Shown: one piece after another, positions 43,094 through 52,032 of the stretch
Position numbering within the stretch: the stretch's first letter is position 1
How the letters are laid out: every line of letters begins with the position of its first letter
Assembly (NCBI RefSeq): GCF_000819565.1
Contig: NZ_CP004393.1
Coordinates: forward strand, 2,728,001-2,792,000
Direction: 5' to 3'
DNA: 64,000 bases
Source of the DNA: Celeribacter indicus
GTDB taxonomy: Bacteria > Pseudomonadota > Alphaproteobacteria > Rhodobacterales > Rhodobacteraceae
Translations under genes and position numbers: made by a program
The notes under the pieces: model-generated
Told to the model about the DNA's origin: nothing
The model's input: the letters and a program-made list of their open reading frames with translations, nothing else
Databases searched by the model: none

Positions 43094-43736
43094 CGGGATT
43101 GGCTCCTGTCACTGGAGGCGGGGGACCATCCCCCGCGCTGACCAGGCGCCCGACGTGTCTGACCGGATCTGCACTCACCCTCGGGCGTTCGGACTGGCTC
43201 CGAAGCCCCGAGGGCGGCACGCATGCGTAAGCCGACCCTTCATGGGTTGATTGTCAAAGAGACGGATCAGACCAAGGTTAGCGAATGGAAGCGGGGGTGG
43301 TGTCTTGCATCCGACAGGTGCCGGATCTCCCCTTGCAGATGCTTCGCCCGGCCAACCCTTACCGCAGCATCAACAGAGGAATTGCGTTACAGGCCGGAGA
43401 TGGGACCGAACCCATGGCACGTGCCTTGATGGGATGACGGGGACATGGTGAAGTTGGAACTGGAGCCGCCGCGTGACTCTCCGCCCCCTGTACACGGCAT
43501 GACGGTCATGCGACCTGACCGCTTGATGGGCGGTGGTGCGACAGTGGTTCTGGAGGCCAGGTCACAGCGCTCGAATGATCTGAATACAGAGCGATCCGCC
43601 GGGCAAAGCCCCGCAACGCGCACCTGCGGGCACAACAAATATGCCCATGTGCGACTTGTTTCGATCACGCCGATCTTTCCAAAACCGCGAGATTCAATTA
43701 GGATTCGACGAAAAGACAGACGACTGGGGCGACGCG
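43094..43736. other. Gap upstream of ietA: hairpin, and inverted relic of the 54-aa gene
   Basis: 43118-43136 is a perfect hairpin (GCGGGGGA, loop CCA, TCCCCCGC) in the leader of the 54-residue gene. 43437-43467 is an inverted, slightly diverged copy of that gene's 3' end, reading DGDMVKLELEP on the plus strand. The rest should hold the ietAS promoter; no clear one is seen. It looks like an insertion junction. Confidence 0.5.
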
Positions 43737-44744
43737 GTGTCAAATGCAAAACAGATACTGGCGATGCTCAGAAGCCAGGCGGAAGGCGATGAAGAACAGT
43801 TCTTCTCCATCGCGCTTCAGGTTGCGGCTGGTGAAGCCCGCCAGGGACACCGTGCGACCGCAGAGGATATCCGTGCGGCAGTAGATGCCGCACGTTCACA
43901 GCGCGGGACGCGGGCGTCTGTCCCGATCGCCTTTTCTCGGCCACGTGGAGACCTCGACAGCCTTCTCGATCTGCGGGACCCGCAGATCCATCTTGCCGAT
44001 GTGGTGCTGAATGCAGATGTGAAAGGTCATCTCGAAGCGGTTGTGCTTCAGCAACAGCGTCGGGATTGGCTCCGGGAACATGGGAAGACACCGAGCCGCC
44101 GCCTCCTCTTTGCCGGACCTCCCGGATCGGGGAAGACGATGACCGCCGAGGCGCTCGCGGGCGAACTCCATCTTCCTCTGTTCGTGATCCGTCTCGAAAC
44201 CCTGATCACGCGCTTTATGGGGGAAACGGCCGCCAAACTGCGTCTTGTTTTCGACGAAGCGCAGAAGCGCAGAGGTGTTTATCTCTTTGATGAATTCGAT
44301 GCCGTAGGCAGCAACAGGTTGGCGACGAATGATGTCGCAGAAATGCGGCGGGTACTGAACAGCTTCCTGCAGTTCATGGAAGAGCCTTCTGCGACCGACA
44401 GTGTTCTGGTGGCTGCCACGAACCATCCCTCTCTTCTCGACCGCGCGCTACTACGGCGCTTCGATGAAGTTCTGCAGTTCGAGATGCCATCAGCAGATGA
44501 AGTGCGCGCCATTATCAAGGCCCATCTGTCGCCGATGAAATATCCCAAGATCAATTGGAAAACCATTGTTGCCGCGGCCACCTGCCTCAGTCAGGCGGAG
44601 ATTGTCCATGCGGCAGAAGAGGCTGTGAAAGCCGCAATCCTTTCAGAACGAAATCAGATTTCCACCGCCGATCTGACGCGCGAGCTTCGCAAACGCCAGG
44701 CCATGAGAACGGTGTTCTCTGAAGAACAGGGGCACATTGGCTGA
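43737..44744 (+). CDS. ietA: IetA-like AAA+ ATPase of the IetAS defence pair
   Basis: 335 residues if started at GTG 43737 (MSNAKQILAMLRSQAEGDEE), which matches where the family N-terminus should begin; a longer ATG start at 43641 is possible but lacks a ribosome site. AAA+ core: Walker A GPPGSGKT (127-134), Walker B YLFDEFD (182-188), sensor-1 VLVAATNHPSLLDRALLRRF. Its partner gene overlaps by 8 bases and encodes a subtilisin-like protease. An ATPase-subtilase pair is the IetAS system, first described for plasmid incompatibility and later shown to protect against phage. Confidence 0.85.
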   Translation: MSNAKQILAMLRSQAEGDEEQFFSIALQVAAGEARQGHRATAEDIRAAVDAARSQRGTRASVPIAFSRPRGDLDSLLDLRDPQIHLADVVLNADVKGHLEAVVLQQQRRDWLREHGKTPSRRLLFAGPPGSGKTMTAEALAGELHLPLFVIRLETLITRFMGETAAKLRLVFDEAQKRRGVYLFDEFDAVGSNRLATNDVAEMRRVLNSFLQFMEEPSATDSVLVAATNHPSLLDRALLRRFDEVLQFEMPSADEVRAIIKAHLSPMKYPKINWKTIVAAATCLSQAEIVHAAEEAVKAAILSERNQISTADLTRELRKRQAMRTVFSEEQGHIG

Positions 44745-47238
44745 GTACGAGCACCGACATATCGACCTGAGCGGTCTTTCGACTATCCGCAATTACAAGT
44801 CCCCAGGCAGTAACGCCCGCCAACGGCCGCTTCAGCGTATCCGTGAGGAACATGGCCAGCGCATTGTCGGCGAACTGGAATCCGCCTTCGAGGCGTCTGA
44901 TCTCGGACGAGAGGATTTGGGGGCACCCGAGGGAACTCCAGCATCCGACGGCGTCTACCTTGAGGTGGAGCTCGCGCCCTCTGTGGGACCAACCACGCTG
45001 GAGAAGACGCGCGAGGGGACACGCCAGGGCGCCGTCACACTTTCCGAAACAGGCGCCCGTCGCATCGCCCTCTTCGTCCCCGACGAAACCAGAGATGTCT
45101 TTGAGGCGGTTTTCAGGGATTACGCCTTTACGGAAGTTGACGAAGGTGCCGAGGCCCCGAAGAAGTCCCGCGTCGAGCCTGTCGAGCATATCCGCGCCGC
45201 GCGCTTGCGAACGTTCTGGCGCGACGATCCCCTGGCTCTGCCCGATGATCCGCAGGCGGAAATGTGGTGGGCCTTGTGGTGTTTTGCCGACCGCCTCGAA
45301 CGTGTTGAGACCAGCGCTCAGCGGCTCGGCCTGACCGTCGGGGGAGAAGACAGCTGGCTGCACTTCCCCGAAGTCGTGGTTCTTCCAGTGCATGGGCGCA
45401 GAGCAGCGATCGAGATGCTGCTGTTTTCAACGGGAGGCATTTCCGAGATCCGGCGAGCGAGTGATACGCCGACAGTATTCACGGATGAACTCGAGGAGAT
45501 GGCGAACGCGTTCGTGGATGATCTGGCCGAAAGGATCACCTGGCCAGGCCGCGACGTGCCCGCGGTTTGCCTCCTTGATACGGGTGTGAACCGCGGCCAT
45601 CCGCTGATTGAACCTGCCCTGGCTCCCGGTGACATGCACGCTGTGCATGCTGATTGGGGGGTGGATGATGATAGTCCCAGCGGGCATGGATCCGGAATGG
45701 CCGGGCTGGCGCTCCACGGCGACCTGACAATGCCGTTGGGAGATGCGTCGCGTCCAATGCTTGCGCATCGCCTCGAGTCCGTCAAAATCCTTCCGCCGGA
45801 CGGATTCGAGCAAAATGATCCCGGCTCCTATGGTGCGATCACAACCTCCGCCAGCTCGCTTCCGGAGATATCGGCTGCCGAGCGGCCGAGGGTCTTTTGC
45901 ATGGCCGTGACGAATGAAAACCGGTCGGGAGCGGAGCCAACGGCTTGGAGCTCTGCTCTCGACCAGATCTCGGCGGGCGTGGACGCAATCGAGGAAGGCC
46001 CGGACCATATTCGGCGCCTTTTCGTCCAGGCGATCGGCAACATCGCGGACAGCTCGCGCGCCGAGGACATTGCCGATGGCGACGCGTTTCCGGGAGAAGA
46101 TCCTGCACAGGCATGGAATGTCCTGACGGTCGGCGGCACAACTCTGAAATCAGAAATCGCAGAGGCCGGTTACCGAGACTGGCGCGGATGGTCACCTCCC
46201 GGGGACCGCAGCCCCTACAGTCGGACGAGCGCGCTATGGCGCGCGGGGCAGTCGCCGATCAAGCCGGAGATCGTCTTTGAAGCTGGAAACCGCGCGCTGA
46301 GCAGATCGGGGTTCGAAGCACTGTCGGGCCTCCCTTCCCTCTCGGTGCTCACCACGGCGAAATCGATCGCTCCGCATCCGGTGACACCGTTCTGGGCAAC
46401 CAGCGCAGCGACAGCGCAAGCGGCACGGCTTACGACGCGGATCATGGCTGAGCACCCGGAGTATTGGCCAGAGACCATCCGCGCCCTGACCGTGCACAGC
46501 GCCCGGTGGACGCCGCATATGCTTGCGGAATTCAACGCGACCGCGTCAAAGTCGGACAGAAAGGCGCTCGCAAGAAAATACGGATACGGGGTACCGGATG
46601 TTCGGCGCGCCCTTGCTTCGGCCCGCGATGATCTTGCGTTGGTCGCCGAGCAATATATCCAACCGTTCCGGGTCGAGAATGGCAGCGTGCGCTTCTCGGA
46701 TGCTCATGTCTACCGCCTGCCCTGGCCCCGACAAGTCCTTGAGGATTTGGGCGACCAGCCTGTGCGCCTCAAGGTGACGCTCTCATATTTTGTAGAGCCG
46801 AACCCAAGCTTTGCAAGCGCGATTGATCCTGCCCGATATCAGTCTTTTGGGTTGCGCTTCGACCTCAAGCGGGCACGCGAAACCGACGGGAATTTCCTGC
46901 GCCGGGTGAACAAGGATGACCGTGGCGAAAACGACCCTCGCCCGATCAACGAGGACAACGACGGCTGGTTCTTCGGGCCGAAGTTGATCTCTGCCGGCTC
47001 CATTCACATGGATATCTGGGAGGGCAGCGCCGTCGAGCTCGTGGAACGTGATCTCCTCTATGTCTACCCGATCTCGGGCTGGTGGCGCGAAAGGCGAGCC
47101 CTGGGGCGAGCGAACAGCAAGGCCCGCTATGCGCTCGTTATCGGCATCGAAACCCCGGAGGTCGACGTCGATCTGATGACGCCCATCCAGACCGAAGTCG
47201 CGGCCTTGCTTCAGACCGGTATCGATATCGAAGTTTGA
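44737..47238 (+). CDS. ietS: IetS-like subtilisin-family (S8) serine protease
   Basis: 833 residues from TTG 44737, overlapping ietA by 8 bases, which indicates translational coupling. There is no signal peptide, so it is cytoplasmic. The S8 triad is visible: D281 (CLLDTGVN), H317 (SGHGSGMAG) and S556 (FWATSAATAQ). About 230 residues precede the protease domain and about 230 follow. In IetAS the protease is the presumed effector and the ATPase the regulator or recogniser; that division is inferred. Confidence 0.88.
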   Translation: MAEYEHRHIDLSGLSTIRNYKSPGSNARQRPLQRIREEHGQRIVGELESAFEASDLGREDLGAPEGTPASDGVYLEVELAPSVGPTTLEKTREGTRQGAVTLSETGARRIALFVPDETRDVFEAVFRDYAFTEVDEGAEAPKKSRVEPVEHIRAARLRTFWRDDPLALPDDPQAEMWWALWCFADRLERVETSAQRLGLTVGGEDSWLHFPEVVVLPVHGRRAAIEMLLFSTGGISEIRRASDTPTVFTDELEEMANAFVDDLAERITWPGRDVPAVCLLDTGVNRGHPLIEPALAPGDMHAVHADWGVDDDSPSGHGSGMAGLALHGDLTMPLGDASRPMLAHRLESVKILPPDGFEQNDPGSYGAITTSASSLPEISAAERPRVFCMAVTNENRSGAEPTAWSSALDQISAGVDAIEEGPDHIRRLFVQAIGNIADSSRAEDIADGDAFPGEDPAQAWNVLTVGGTTLKSEIAEAGYRDWRGWSPPGDRSPYSRTSALWRAGQSPIKPEIVFEAGNRALSRSGFEALSGLPSLSVLTTAKSIAPHPVTPFWATSAATAQAARLTTRIMAEHPEYWPETIRALTVHSARWTPHMLAEFNATASKSDRKALARKYGYGVPDVRRALASARDDLALVAEQYIQPFRVENGSVRFSDAHVYRLPWPRQVLEDLGDQPVRLKVTLSYFVEPNPSFASAIDPARYQSFGLRFDLKRARETDGNFLRRVNKDDRGENDPRPINEDNDGWFFGPKLISAGSIHMDIWEGSAVELVERDLLYVYPISGWWRERRALGRANSKARYALVIGIETPEVDVDLMTPIQTEVAALLQTGIDIEV

Positions 47239-47326
47239 TTCCTGCACGGCTCACCACCTCTCATAATTTTACCTTCCCCTTCATTGGGTGAGCTTTGGGT
47301 TTGACGAACTTCTTGGAAGGGTTCGC

Positions 47327-47633
47327 CTATTTGCGTTTGCCATTCGGACGCGCGATCAGTTTCTCAATTGCAGAATCAGCCATGCTTTCGCAGCCAATGG
47401 CCTCTGTGTAACGTTTCACGAGGGCCAGAGTTTTGTGGCCGGTTCCGTTCCTATCTCTTGCGCTGTGGCTCCAACCTCGCCCAAACGACGCGCGCACGCC
47501 TTCCTTAAGCCGTGGGCTAAACACTGGGGCAGCTTGGCCTCATCGGTTCTGCGTTGCATGAGATTGCCCAGTCCACCGGCGGAGCGGATGGTGCCTTTCT
47601 GCGTGGCTACAAAGGGGCCTCCTTTGATGTGAG
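47327..47633 (-). pseudogene. Tyrosine integrase remnant (C-terminal part, frameshifted)
   Basis: Minus-strand reading from 47633 gives GGPFVATQKGTIRSAGGL, then LPQCLAHGLRKACARRLGEV and GATAQEIG, the box-II region (HGLRKA) of phage-type integrases. After a one-base loss near 47447 the other frame continues TGHKTLALVKRYTEAIG to a stop at 47327, including the GHKT histidine and the nucleophile tyrosine. The N-terminal two thirds are gone. It cannot be functional; it marks former insertion of a mobile unit next to ietAS. Confidence 0.85.
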
Positions 47634-47753
47634 CTAAAGCGTTTTGCTTTTTATCTGAGACAGGGAAAAAGCAAAACGCAGTGCAACATATAAGCGTTGT
47701 GAGCGCTTCGCCCTAAATCTGTGATTCAGATTTAATGCGAAACGCTTTAATGG
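47634..47753. repeat. Inverted-repeat element with nested hairpins (MITE-like)
   Basis: Outer ends TAAAGCGTTTTGC (from 47634) and GCGAAACGCTTTA (to about 47753) are inverted repeats with one mismatch. Inside, GCGTTTTGCTTTTT pairs with AAAAAGCAAAACGC (47638-47681, 13-nt loop) and AAATCTG-TGATT-CAGATTT forms a second hairpin near 47715-47735. No coding capacity. It could be a miniature inverted-repeat element, an attachment remnant or a double terminator. Confidence 0.6.
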
Positions 47754-47855
47754 AATGAACGGCCTTCCCACTCACCGACATTCATGAGGAGAGCAGAGAA
47801 GCTCCAGAGGCAACCAAAAGGAGACATGGGAGGGTAACTACGCAGAAAACCTTGG

Positions 47856-48119
47856 CTATGCGACTGTCTGCGTTGCCACCACAGGCAAGAAACCTGCGGT
47901 TTTCGCGGCCATCATAAACGCTTTGCGCGCCTCGCCGACAGGGGCCATGCAATCCATTGCAGCTTCAATTGTCTCCAGTGCGCGTTGCCGCGCGTCGTCT
48001 GACACGGGCCATTTGCGGTGAAGCCAGTGGCGCGCTTTTTCGATGGTGCCGAATTTCTGCACGTCGCCCTCGGGTGAAGTGACGAGCGACAGGGGAGTGC
48101 CCCAGTAAATTTCGATCAA
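47856..48119 (-). CDS. DUF982 family small protein
   Basis: 87 residues if started at TTG 48119 (LIEIYWGTPLSLVTSPEG). It matches DUF982: SLVTSPEGDVQKFGTIEKAR, W(P)VSDDARQRALETIEAAMD and GEARKAFMMAAKTAGF. The family is common in rhizobia and other alphaproteobacteria, of unknown function and often on plasmids. The frame stays open for 126 codons upstream, but that part has no ATG with a ribosome site and no DUF982 character. Confidence 0.8.
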   Translation of the reverse strand: MIEIYWGTPLSLVTSPEGDVQKFGTIEKARHWLHRKWPVSDDARQRALETIEAAMDCMAPVGEARKAFMMAAKTAGFLPVVATQTVA

Positions 48120-48866
48120 GGTCTTTTTCTTTCTCGGATACAAACCGCATGACCGTAGAGACGGGATCGCGGTTTCGGGCAGCGCGTGGCATGCGGCCAA
48201 CGGCATCTGCCCTTTTGGGTGACTTGGTTCAGATGAACTCAAGAGAAATGACCGGACGTGGCGCGGCGCAGGTGAATGTCTCCACCATGCATCTTCGTCG
48301 CACAGGCTTATTGCACCGTACTGCGGACCCTTCGTCCTGGTCAGGTGATGAATTTTGCGACTGAAAAAACAACCGCGTCGTCTGTCTCGCGCGGATTGCG
48401 GCGGGGCAGAGACACATCTGCGGACCATTTTGTGAATGCGCCACGGGCCAGACGTATGATCCATAGATAGATACTCTGTCGCCGAAATACGAGGCATTTT
48501 TCTGAGAAAGCCTCGAAACCCGCCTTAGCTATGGAAAACAATCACTATTATTTTCTGAAACTCGGGCAAGCGAGGCCGCGTCTTGCCATCCGACGGTGAC
48601 GGTGGGGACAAGTTGCACCGCTCGCATGTCATTTCACTGGTAATGCGGTGCGCGATCCCCCATATCTTTTGAGGTTACAAGGAAATTCTCACAGGCGGGC
48701 GACGACCCGCGCCATCGCTGCGGTGCGCAATTTGCCCCCAGTTTCTCCTCGTATCCGGACGACACACCAAACGAACTGGTCCCAAGTTGCCGATCCCGAG
48801 GAGGCTGCCACATGTCTGTGGCGTCTTTCCCGCATCCGCAGGTTGCTCCCGCAAAGGACACTCGAC
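48120..48866. other. Long gene-poor stretch
   Basis: About 750 bases. No gene, IS or RNA could be recognised. An AGGAGG followed by ATG at 48812 starts a frame that overlaps the next gene in another register. The part around 48535-48560 is A+T-rich and may be promoter sequence. Confidence 0.4.
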
Positions 48867-49061
48867 ATGACAAAACACATTGGTCACAGCACCGAAACCG
48901 ACGCCGAGAAAACACCCATCACACAAAAGCCCCAGATCAAGACCATCAAGCCGACCACTGGCGAGGCGCCGAAACCGCGTCGCTCGATTTTCGATGCGTC
49001 GTATGCCCCCATCGGCTCCGAATTGCGCAAGGCGTGGTCGCGCCATAATCGCAAATCATGA
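48867..49061 (+). CDS. Small basic hypothetical protein, 64 aa
   Basis: 64 residues, MTKHIGHSTETDAEKTPITQ onward, ending in a distinctive IFDASYAPIGSELRKAWSRH. Basic C-terminus, Thr/Lys/Pro-rich middle, probably unstructured in part. AAAGGA lies upstream. It is 57 bases before the transglutaminase-like gene and likely shares its transcript. No known family. Confidence 0.55.
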   Translation: MTKHIGHSTETDAEKTPITQKPQIKTIKPTTGEAPKPRRSIFDASYAPIGSELRKAWSRHNRKS

Positions 49062-49118
49062 GACCACCGAAGGTGCCCCGGCATCCGGAAGCTGGACGAA
49101 ACAAACAGGAAACGCGCC

Positions 49119-49940
49119 ATGACCCCACCTGATCTTCGCATCAAACTCGGCTGCCGTTTCCAGTTCGAGCTGCCGCAACCGACCCCGATGATCGCGCTTT
49201 TGAACGTACATTTCTCACGGGTCAGCGATCTGGAATACCCGGATCACCTCACCACCACGCCCCGCGTGCCGATGAGCGGCTATCGTGACGGGTTCGGCAA
49301 TTGGTGCACGCGGCTGATCGCGCCACAAGGGCGCTTCACCGTCGAGACACAAACGATCATCCGGGATACAGGCCTGCCCGACGCGCGCCCCGAAATCGGC
49401 GCACAGGCCCCGGTTGAGGCCCTACCGGACGAGGTGCTCGTCTATCTTTTGGGCAGCCGGTATTGCGACACCGACACGCTATCCGACACGGCTTGGCTGT
49501 TGTTTCAAAACACGGCCCCCGGATTGGCTCGGGTGCAGGCGATCTGCGATTTCGTGCATGGACATATCCGTTTCGATTACCTTGCTGCGGATGCCACCCG
49601 CAGCGCCGCGCAGGCCTATCGCGAGGCGCAGGGCGTCTGTCGCGATTACGCGCATCTGGCGATCACCTTTTGCCGCTGCATGAACATTCCCTCGCGCTAT
49701 TGCACCGGCTATCTGGGCGACATCGGCATGGAGCCGCCCTATCCGCCGGGCGATTTCGCTGCCTGGATGGAGGTCTGGCTCGATGGGCGCTGGTGGGTGT
49801 TCGATCCGCGCAACAACATGCTGCGCATTGGACGGGTTCTGGTCGCGCAAGGGCGGGATGCCGCGGACGTGCCGCTGACCCATTCTTTTGGCGAAAGCCT
49901 CCTGTCAAGTTTCGAAGTCTGGAGCGATCAGATCACATGA
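49119..49940 (+). CDS. Transglutaminase-like protein (copy 1)
   Basis: 273 residues. An N-terminal beta region (GCRFQFELPQPTPMIALLNV) precedes a transglutaminase-like core with the cysteine C174 (GVCRDYAHLA) and the acidic FDPRNN. The position that is His in canonical members (HAW) is Ala here (DFAAWMEVWLDGRWW), and the same is true of the paralogue at 61109-62008. Probably cytoplasmic; peptide cleavage or a non-catalytic role are both possible. The ribosome site is AGGAAA. Confidence 0.85.
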   Translation: MTPPDLRIKLGCRFQFELPQPTPMIALLNVHFSRVSDLEYPDHLTTTPRVPMSGYRDGFGNWCTRLIAPQGRFTVETQTIIRDTGLPDARPEIGAQAPVEALPDEVLVYLLGSRYCDTDTLSDTAWLLFQNTAPGLARVQAICDFVHGHIRFDYLAADATRSAAQAYREAQGVCRDYAHLAITFCRCMNIPSRYCTGYLGDIGMEPPYPPGDFAAWMEVWLDGRWWVFDPRNNMLRIGRVLVAQGRDAADVPLTHSFGESLLSSFEVWSDQIT

Positions 49941-50162
49941 CCACCCACCAATTGGCGGCCCCAAAAACCGCGCCGCACCCGGACCGTCAAATCTTTTATT
50001 TCTTTTCCTTTGCTATTCGGAGCCACGTCCTGTACCCAATAGGAGCAACGTTTTTTCCATCTGCATCCTGTCTCCCTTATCGGTTCCAGTCTGCCATTTC
50101 GATCAGACTGTGCCGGGCATCCGCATTCCCGTGGGCTGCAAAATAATCAAGGAGACATCACA

Positions 50163-50369
50163 ATGGCCAATGGCACTGTGAAATGGTTCAACCAATCTAA
50201 AGGCTTCGGCTTCATCGAACCGAAATCAGGTGGGCGCGACATTTTCGTCCACATTTCGGCTATGGAACGCGGCGGCATCGCGCATCTGGATGAAGGTCAA
50301 GACGTGACCTTCGATGTCGAAGCCGGACGCGACGGACGCGAGTCCGCGACCAATCTGGCACTCGCCTGA
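50163..50369 (+). CDS. Cold-shock protein (CspA family)
   Basis: 68 residues. A single cold-shock domain with RNP1 KGFGFIEP and RNP2 DIFVHIS after TVKWFNQS, the usual length. It binds single-stranded nucleic acid and acts as RNA chaperone or antiterminator. It has a good AAGGAG site and about 220 bases of upstream non-coding sequence that may form a cold-responsive leader. It lies within a patchwork cargo region. Confidence 0.95.
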   Translation: MANGTVKWFNQSKGFGFIEPKSGGRDIFVHISAMERGGIAHLDEGQDVTFDVEAGRDGRESATNLALA

Positions 50370-50425
50370 TCTGACCGGTTTCGGACCCGGCGGTCATTGC
50401 CGGGTCCCACAACCAAGGAGGCTTC

Positions 50426-50644
50426 ATGCCCCATAAAGACAAGGCCGCCTCCCTGTTTCGCCAAACGACGACCAAGCCGGTCACGCCGCATGACCGTACG
50501 GCTGCGGCGGCCCGCGAGATCATCGAAACAGAAGCGGCGCGACGCGCAGACCTGACGGCCAGCCTCAAGGCCGCACGACTGTCGCGCGACGCAGGCAAGG
50601 TCGCGCCTGACGGTCCGCCTGCCTCCGACAAGAAAAACACTTGA
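50426..50644 (+). CDS. Small hypothetical protein, 72 aa
   Basis: 72 residues with AAGGAGG upstream. A helical, Ala/Arg/Thr-rich centre (DRTAAAAREIIETEAARRAD) and polar ends; no known family. It is 56 bases after the cold-shock gene and probably on the same transcript. Confidence 0.6.
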   Translation: MPHKDKAASLFRQTTTKPVTPHDRTAAAAREIIETEAARRADLTASLKAARLSRDAGKVAPDGPPASDKKNT

Positions 50645-50707
50645 GCCGATTTCATGGGCTCAAGATGAAATTCCGGGATGTTTCCGGAATACGATGGAGG
50701 GCCAAAC

Positions 50708-50869
50708 ATGACACTCAAAAAGACCCCCGCAGGTGAGACCCCTGCGATGATGACCATTACTCAAAAGAAGAAGAAATCCGACCTCGGTTGGCATCATTTC
50801 TTTGAGCGCCTTGCGACAGAAAAGACTTTGGACACACGACAAGCCTTGCCGCAAAACGTCCAGGAATGA
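50708..50869 (+). CDS. Small basic hypothetical protein, 53 aa
   Basis: 53 residues from ATG 50708 with GGAGGG 6 bases upstream (MTLKKTPAGETPAMMTITQK). It has a lysine run KKKKS and an aromatic helix GWHHFFERLATEK. No family recognised. Last of three small genes after transglutaminase copy 1; a hairpin terminator follows about 110 bases later. Confidence 0.6.
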   Translation: MTLKKTPAGETPAMMTITQKKKKSDLGWHHFFERLATEKTLDTRQALPQNVQE

Positions 50870-50978
50870 CGTCATCTCTCTATAACGTATGGAAGATGGC
50901 GTTTTCGGTGGACCGACTGAGCGCGGTCAGGCTCCAATAGAGCCGATCAGCGTTCGTTGATGCACCACCGGAAGGTGA

Positions 50979-51011
50979 AGCGGCAGAGCATCGTCTCTGC
51001 CGCTTTGCTTT
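50979..51011 (+). terminator. Strong intrinsic terminator
   Basis: AGCGGCAGAG (50979-50988), loop CATCGT, CTCTGCCGCT (50995-51004), followed by TTGCTTTTA. The perfect 10-bp stem with a T-rich tail would end the csp and small-gene transcript. Confidence 0.8.
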
Positions 51012-51036
51012 TACAAACCGCGTTTCATGATTCCAA

Positions 51037-51190
51037 GCTTTCCAATTCCAATATACCGCCATTGATAATGCTACGAGGGTTCGCGCACTCAAAGTCTACG
51101 AGAAACACACTCAGACCAATGCAATCAACTTCGTGAACAACGTCATTGAAAAGTTCCCATTCCGCATCCGCGAGATCAGGATGGATAACG
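51037..51190 (+). pseudogene. Transposase fragment (IS481/IS3-like DDE core)
   Basis: Reading QYTAIDNATRVRALKVYEKH, then TQTNAINFVNNVIEKFPFRI and REIRMDN without stop, this is the middle of an integrase-core transposase. The family motif would be TDNG; here it is MDN and the similarity then ends. No start, terminal repeats or second half is present, so it is a scrap of an old insertion. Confidence 0.75.
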
Positions 51191-51286
51191 TCCTATGTCG
51201 GAAAATTCTGGCCGCTTAGGTCAGCAAGTCGTTTGGAATCCGGCTGACCGGGTACCTTTATAATGTTGCCCAGACGGGCTCTGCCG

Positions 51287-51544
51287 TCAAGAAATGATCT
51301 CTTCCATAGCAAACACAGGGTAAGGGGGACAACCTTGTCCCCTTCGCGGCGCCGATCCGTGGCCCGCTGCATAGCCGCCTTTGTCGGGCGGTAGCGCGAT
51401 AATTTCCCCTTGTTGGCCCCACGCTCCATGGGCCAGTGCGAGGTAGAGCGCCACGCGCAGGGCGTTGTCGTCCAACTCGTGGTCAGTGACCATCTCAAGC
51501 AAGTATTGCAGCTTGACCTTGCAGAAGGGCAAAGGCTCAGACAT
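51287..51544 (-). CDS. Hypothetical protein, 85 aa (possibly truncated)
   Basis: 85 residues starting MSEPLPFCKVKLQYLLEMVT after a strong GGGAGGGGG site. Residues 1-45 look like a true helical domain (DDNALRVALYLALAHGAWG), resembling the front of small plasmid DNA-binding proteins. The rest (GHGSAPRRGQGCPPYP) looks unfolded, so the gene is probably cut or shifted. Function is unknown. Confidence 0.4.
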   Translation of the reverse strand: MSEPLPFCKVKLQYLLEMVTDHELDDNALRVALYLALAHGAWGQQGEIIALPPDKGGYAAGHGSAPRRGQGCPPYPVFAMEEIIS

Positions 51545-52032
51545 TGCCCCCTCCCGAAATTGCGATCAGGCTCGCGATCTGGTATTCAGTTCGTGCAAAC
51601 TTTACGATTTGGCCGTTGACGCGGCTGCCAGCTCTGTCAGCGGCCTTTCGATTTTTAGCCCCCAGAAATGGTTCGCCAGAGGCTCAAAAAAACACAATTA
51701 AATTAAAAGGTTGGGTTTTCTGTCTCGTCAGCTCAAACTATTTAATTTCCTCACCCCTCGCAGTCCTCTCCCGACTGGGATGACACACTGCCCGCTTCGT
51801 GCGGGAGTGGGTTTTGGCCGGCATTGGGGAAGACCAAATTTTGTCTCCGTTTCCGGCTTCTGACCGCGTGCGATTAGGGGATGCCACCCTTCCTGCTTGA
51901 AGACGCGCATGAGGGCGCCGACCCCTCTTCGGAACTTCAGGTTTGCGATAGGGCAACCCCAGCTTGAGCTGACAGGACTGCCGTGCCATTGCTGAAACTC
52001 AGCCGAAATCTGACGGCGGGGCGGTACCTGCG
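51545..52032. other. Gene-free stretch
   Basis: About 490 bases. Only a small hairpin (CCCGC-TTCGT-GCGGG near 51791-51805) and an A+T-rich segment (51690-51715) are visible. No gene is supported. Confidence 0.4.

Noticed and set aside
43380..43440. tRNA-like segment with GGGACCGAACCC
   Set aside because: It does not fold into a cloverleaf; no acceptor stem or anticodon arm is found.
43641..43736. Longer ATG start for ietA
   Set aside because: No ribosome site, and the extra 32 residues do not match where the family begins; kept only as an alternative.
42600..48498. 13-bp direct repeat AAATACGAGGCAT near 42600 and 48486 flanking the ietAS region
   Set aside because: Repeats of this length are expected by chance in 64 kb and the positions do not coincide with gene breaks.
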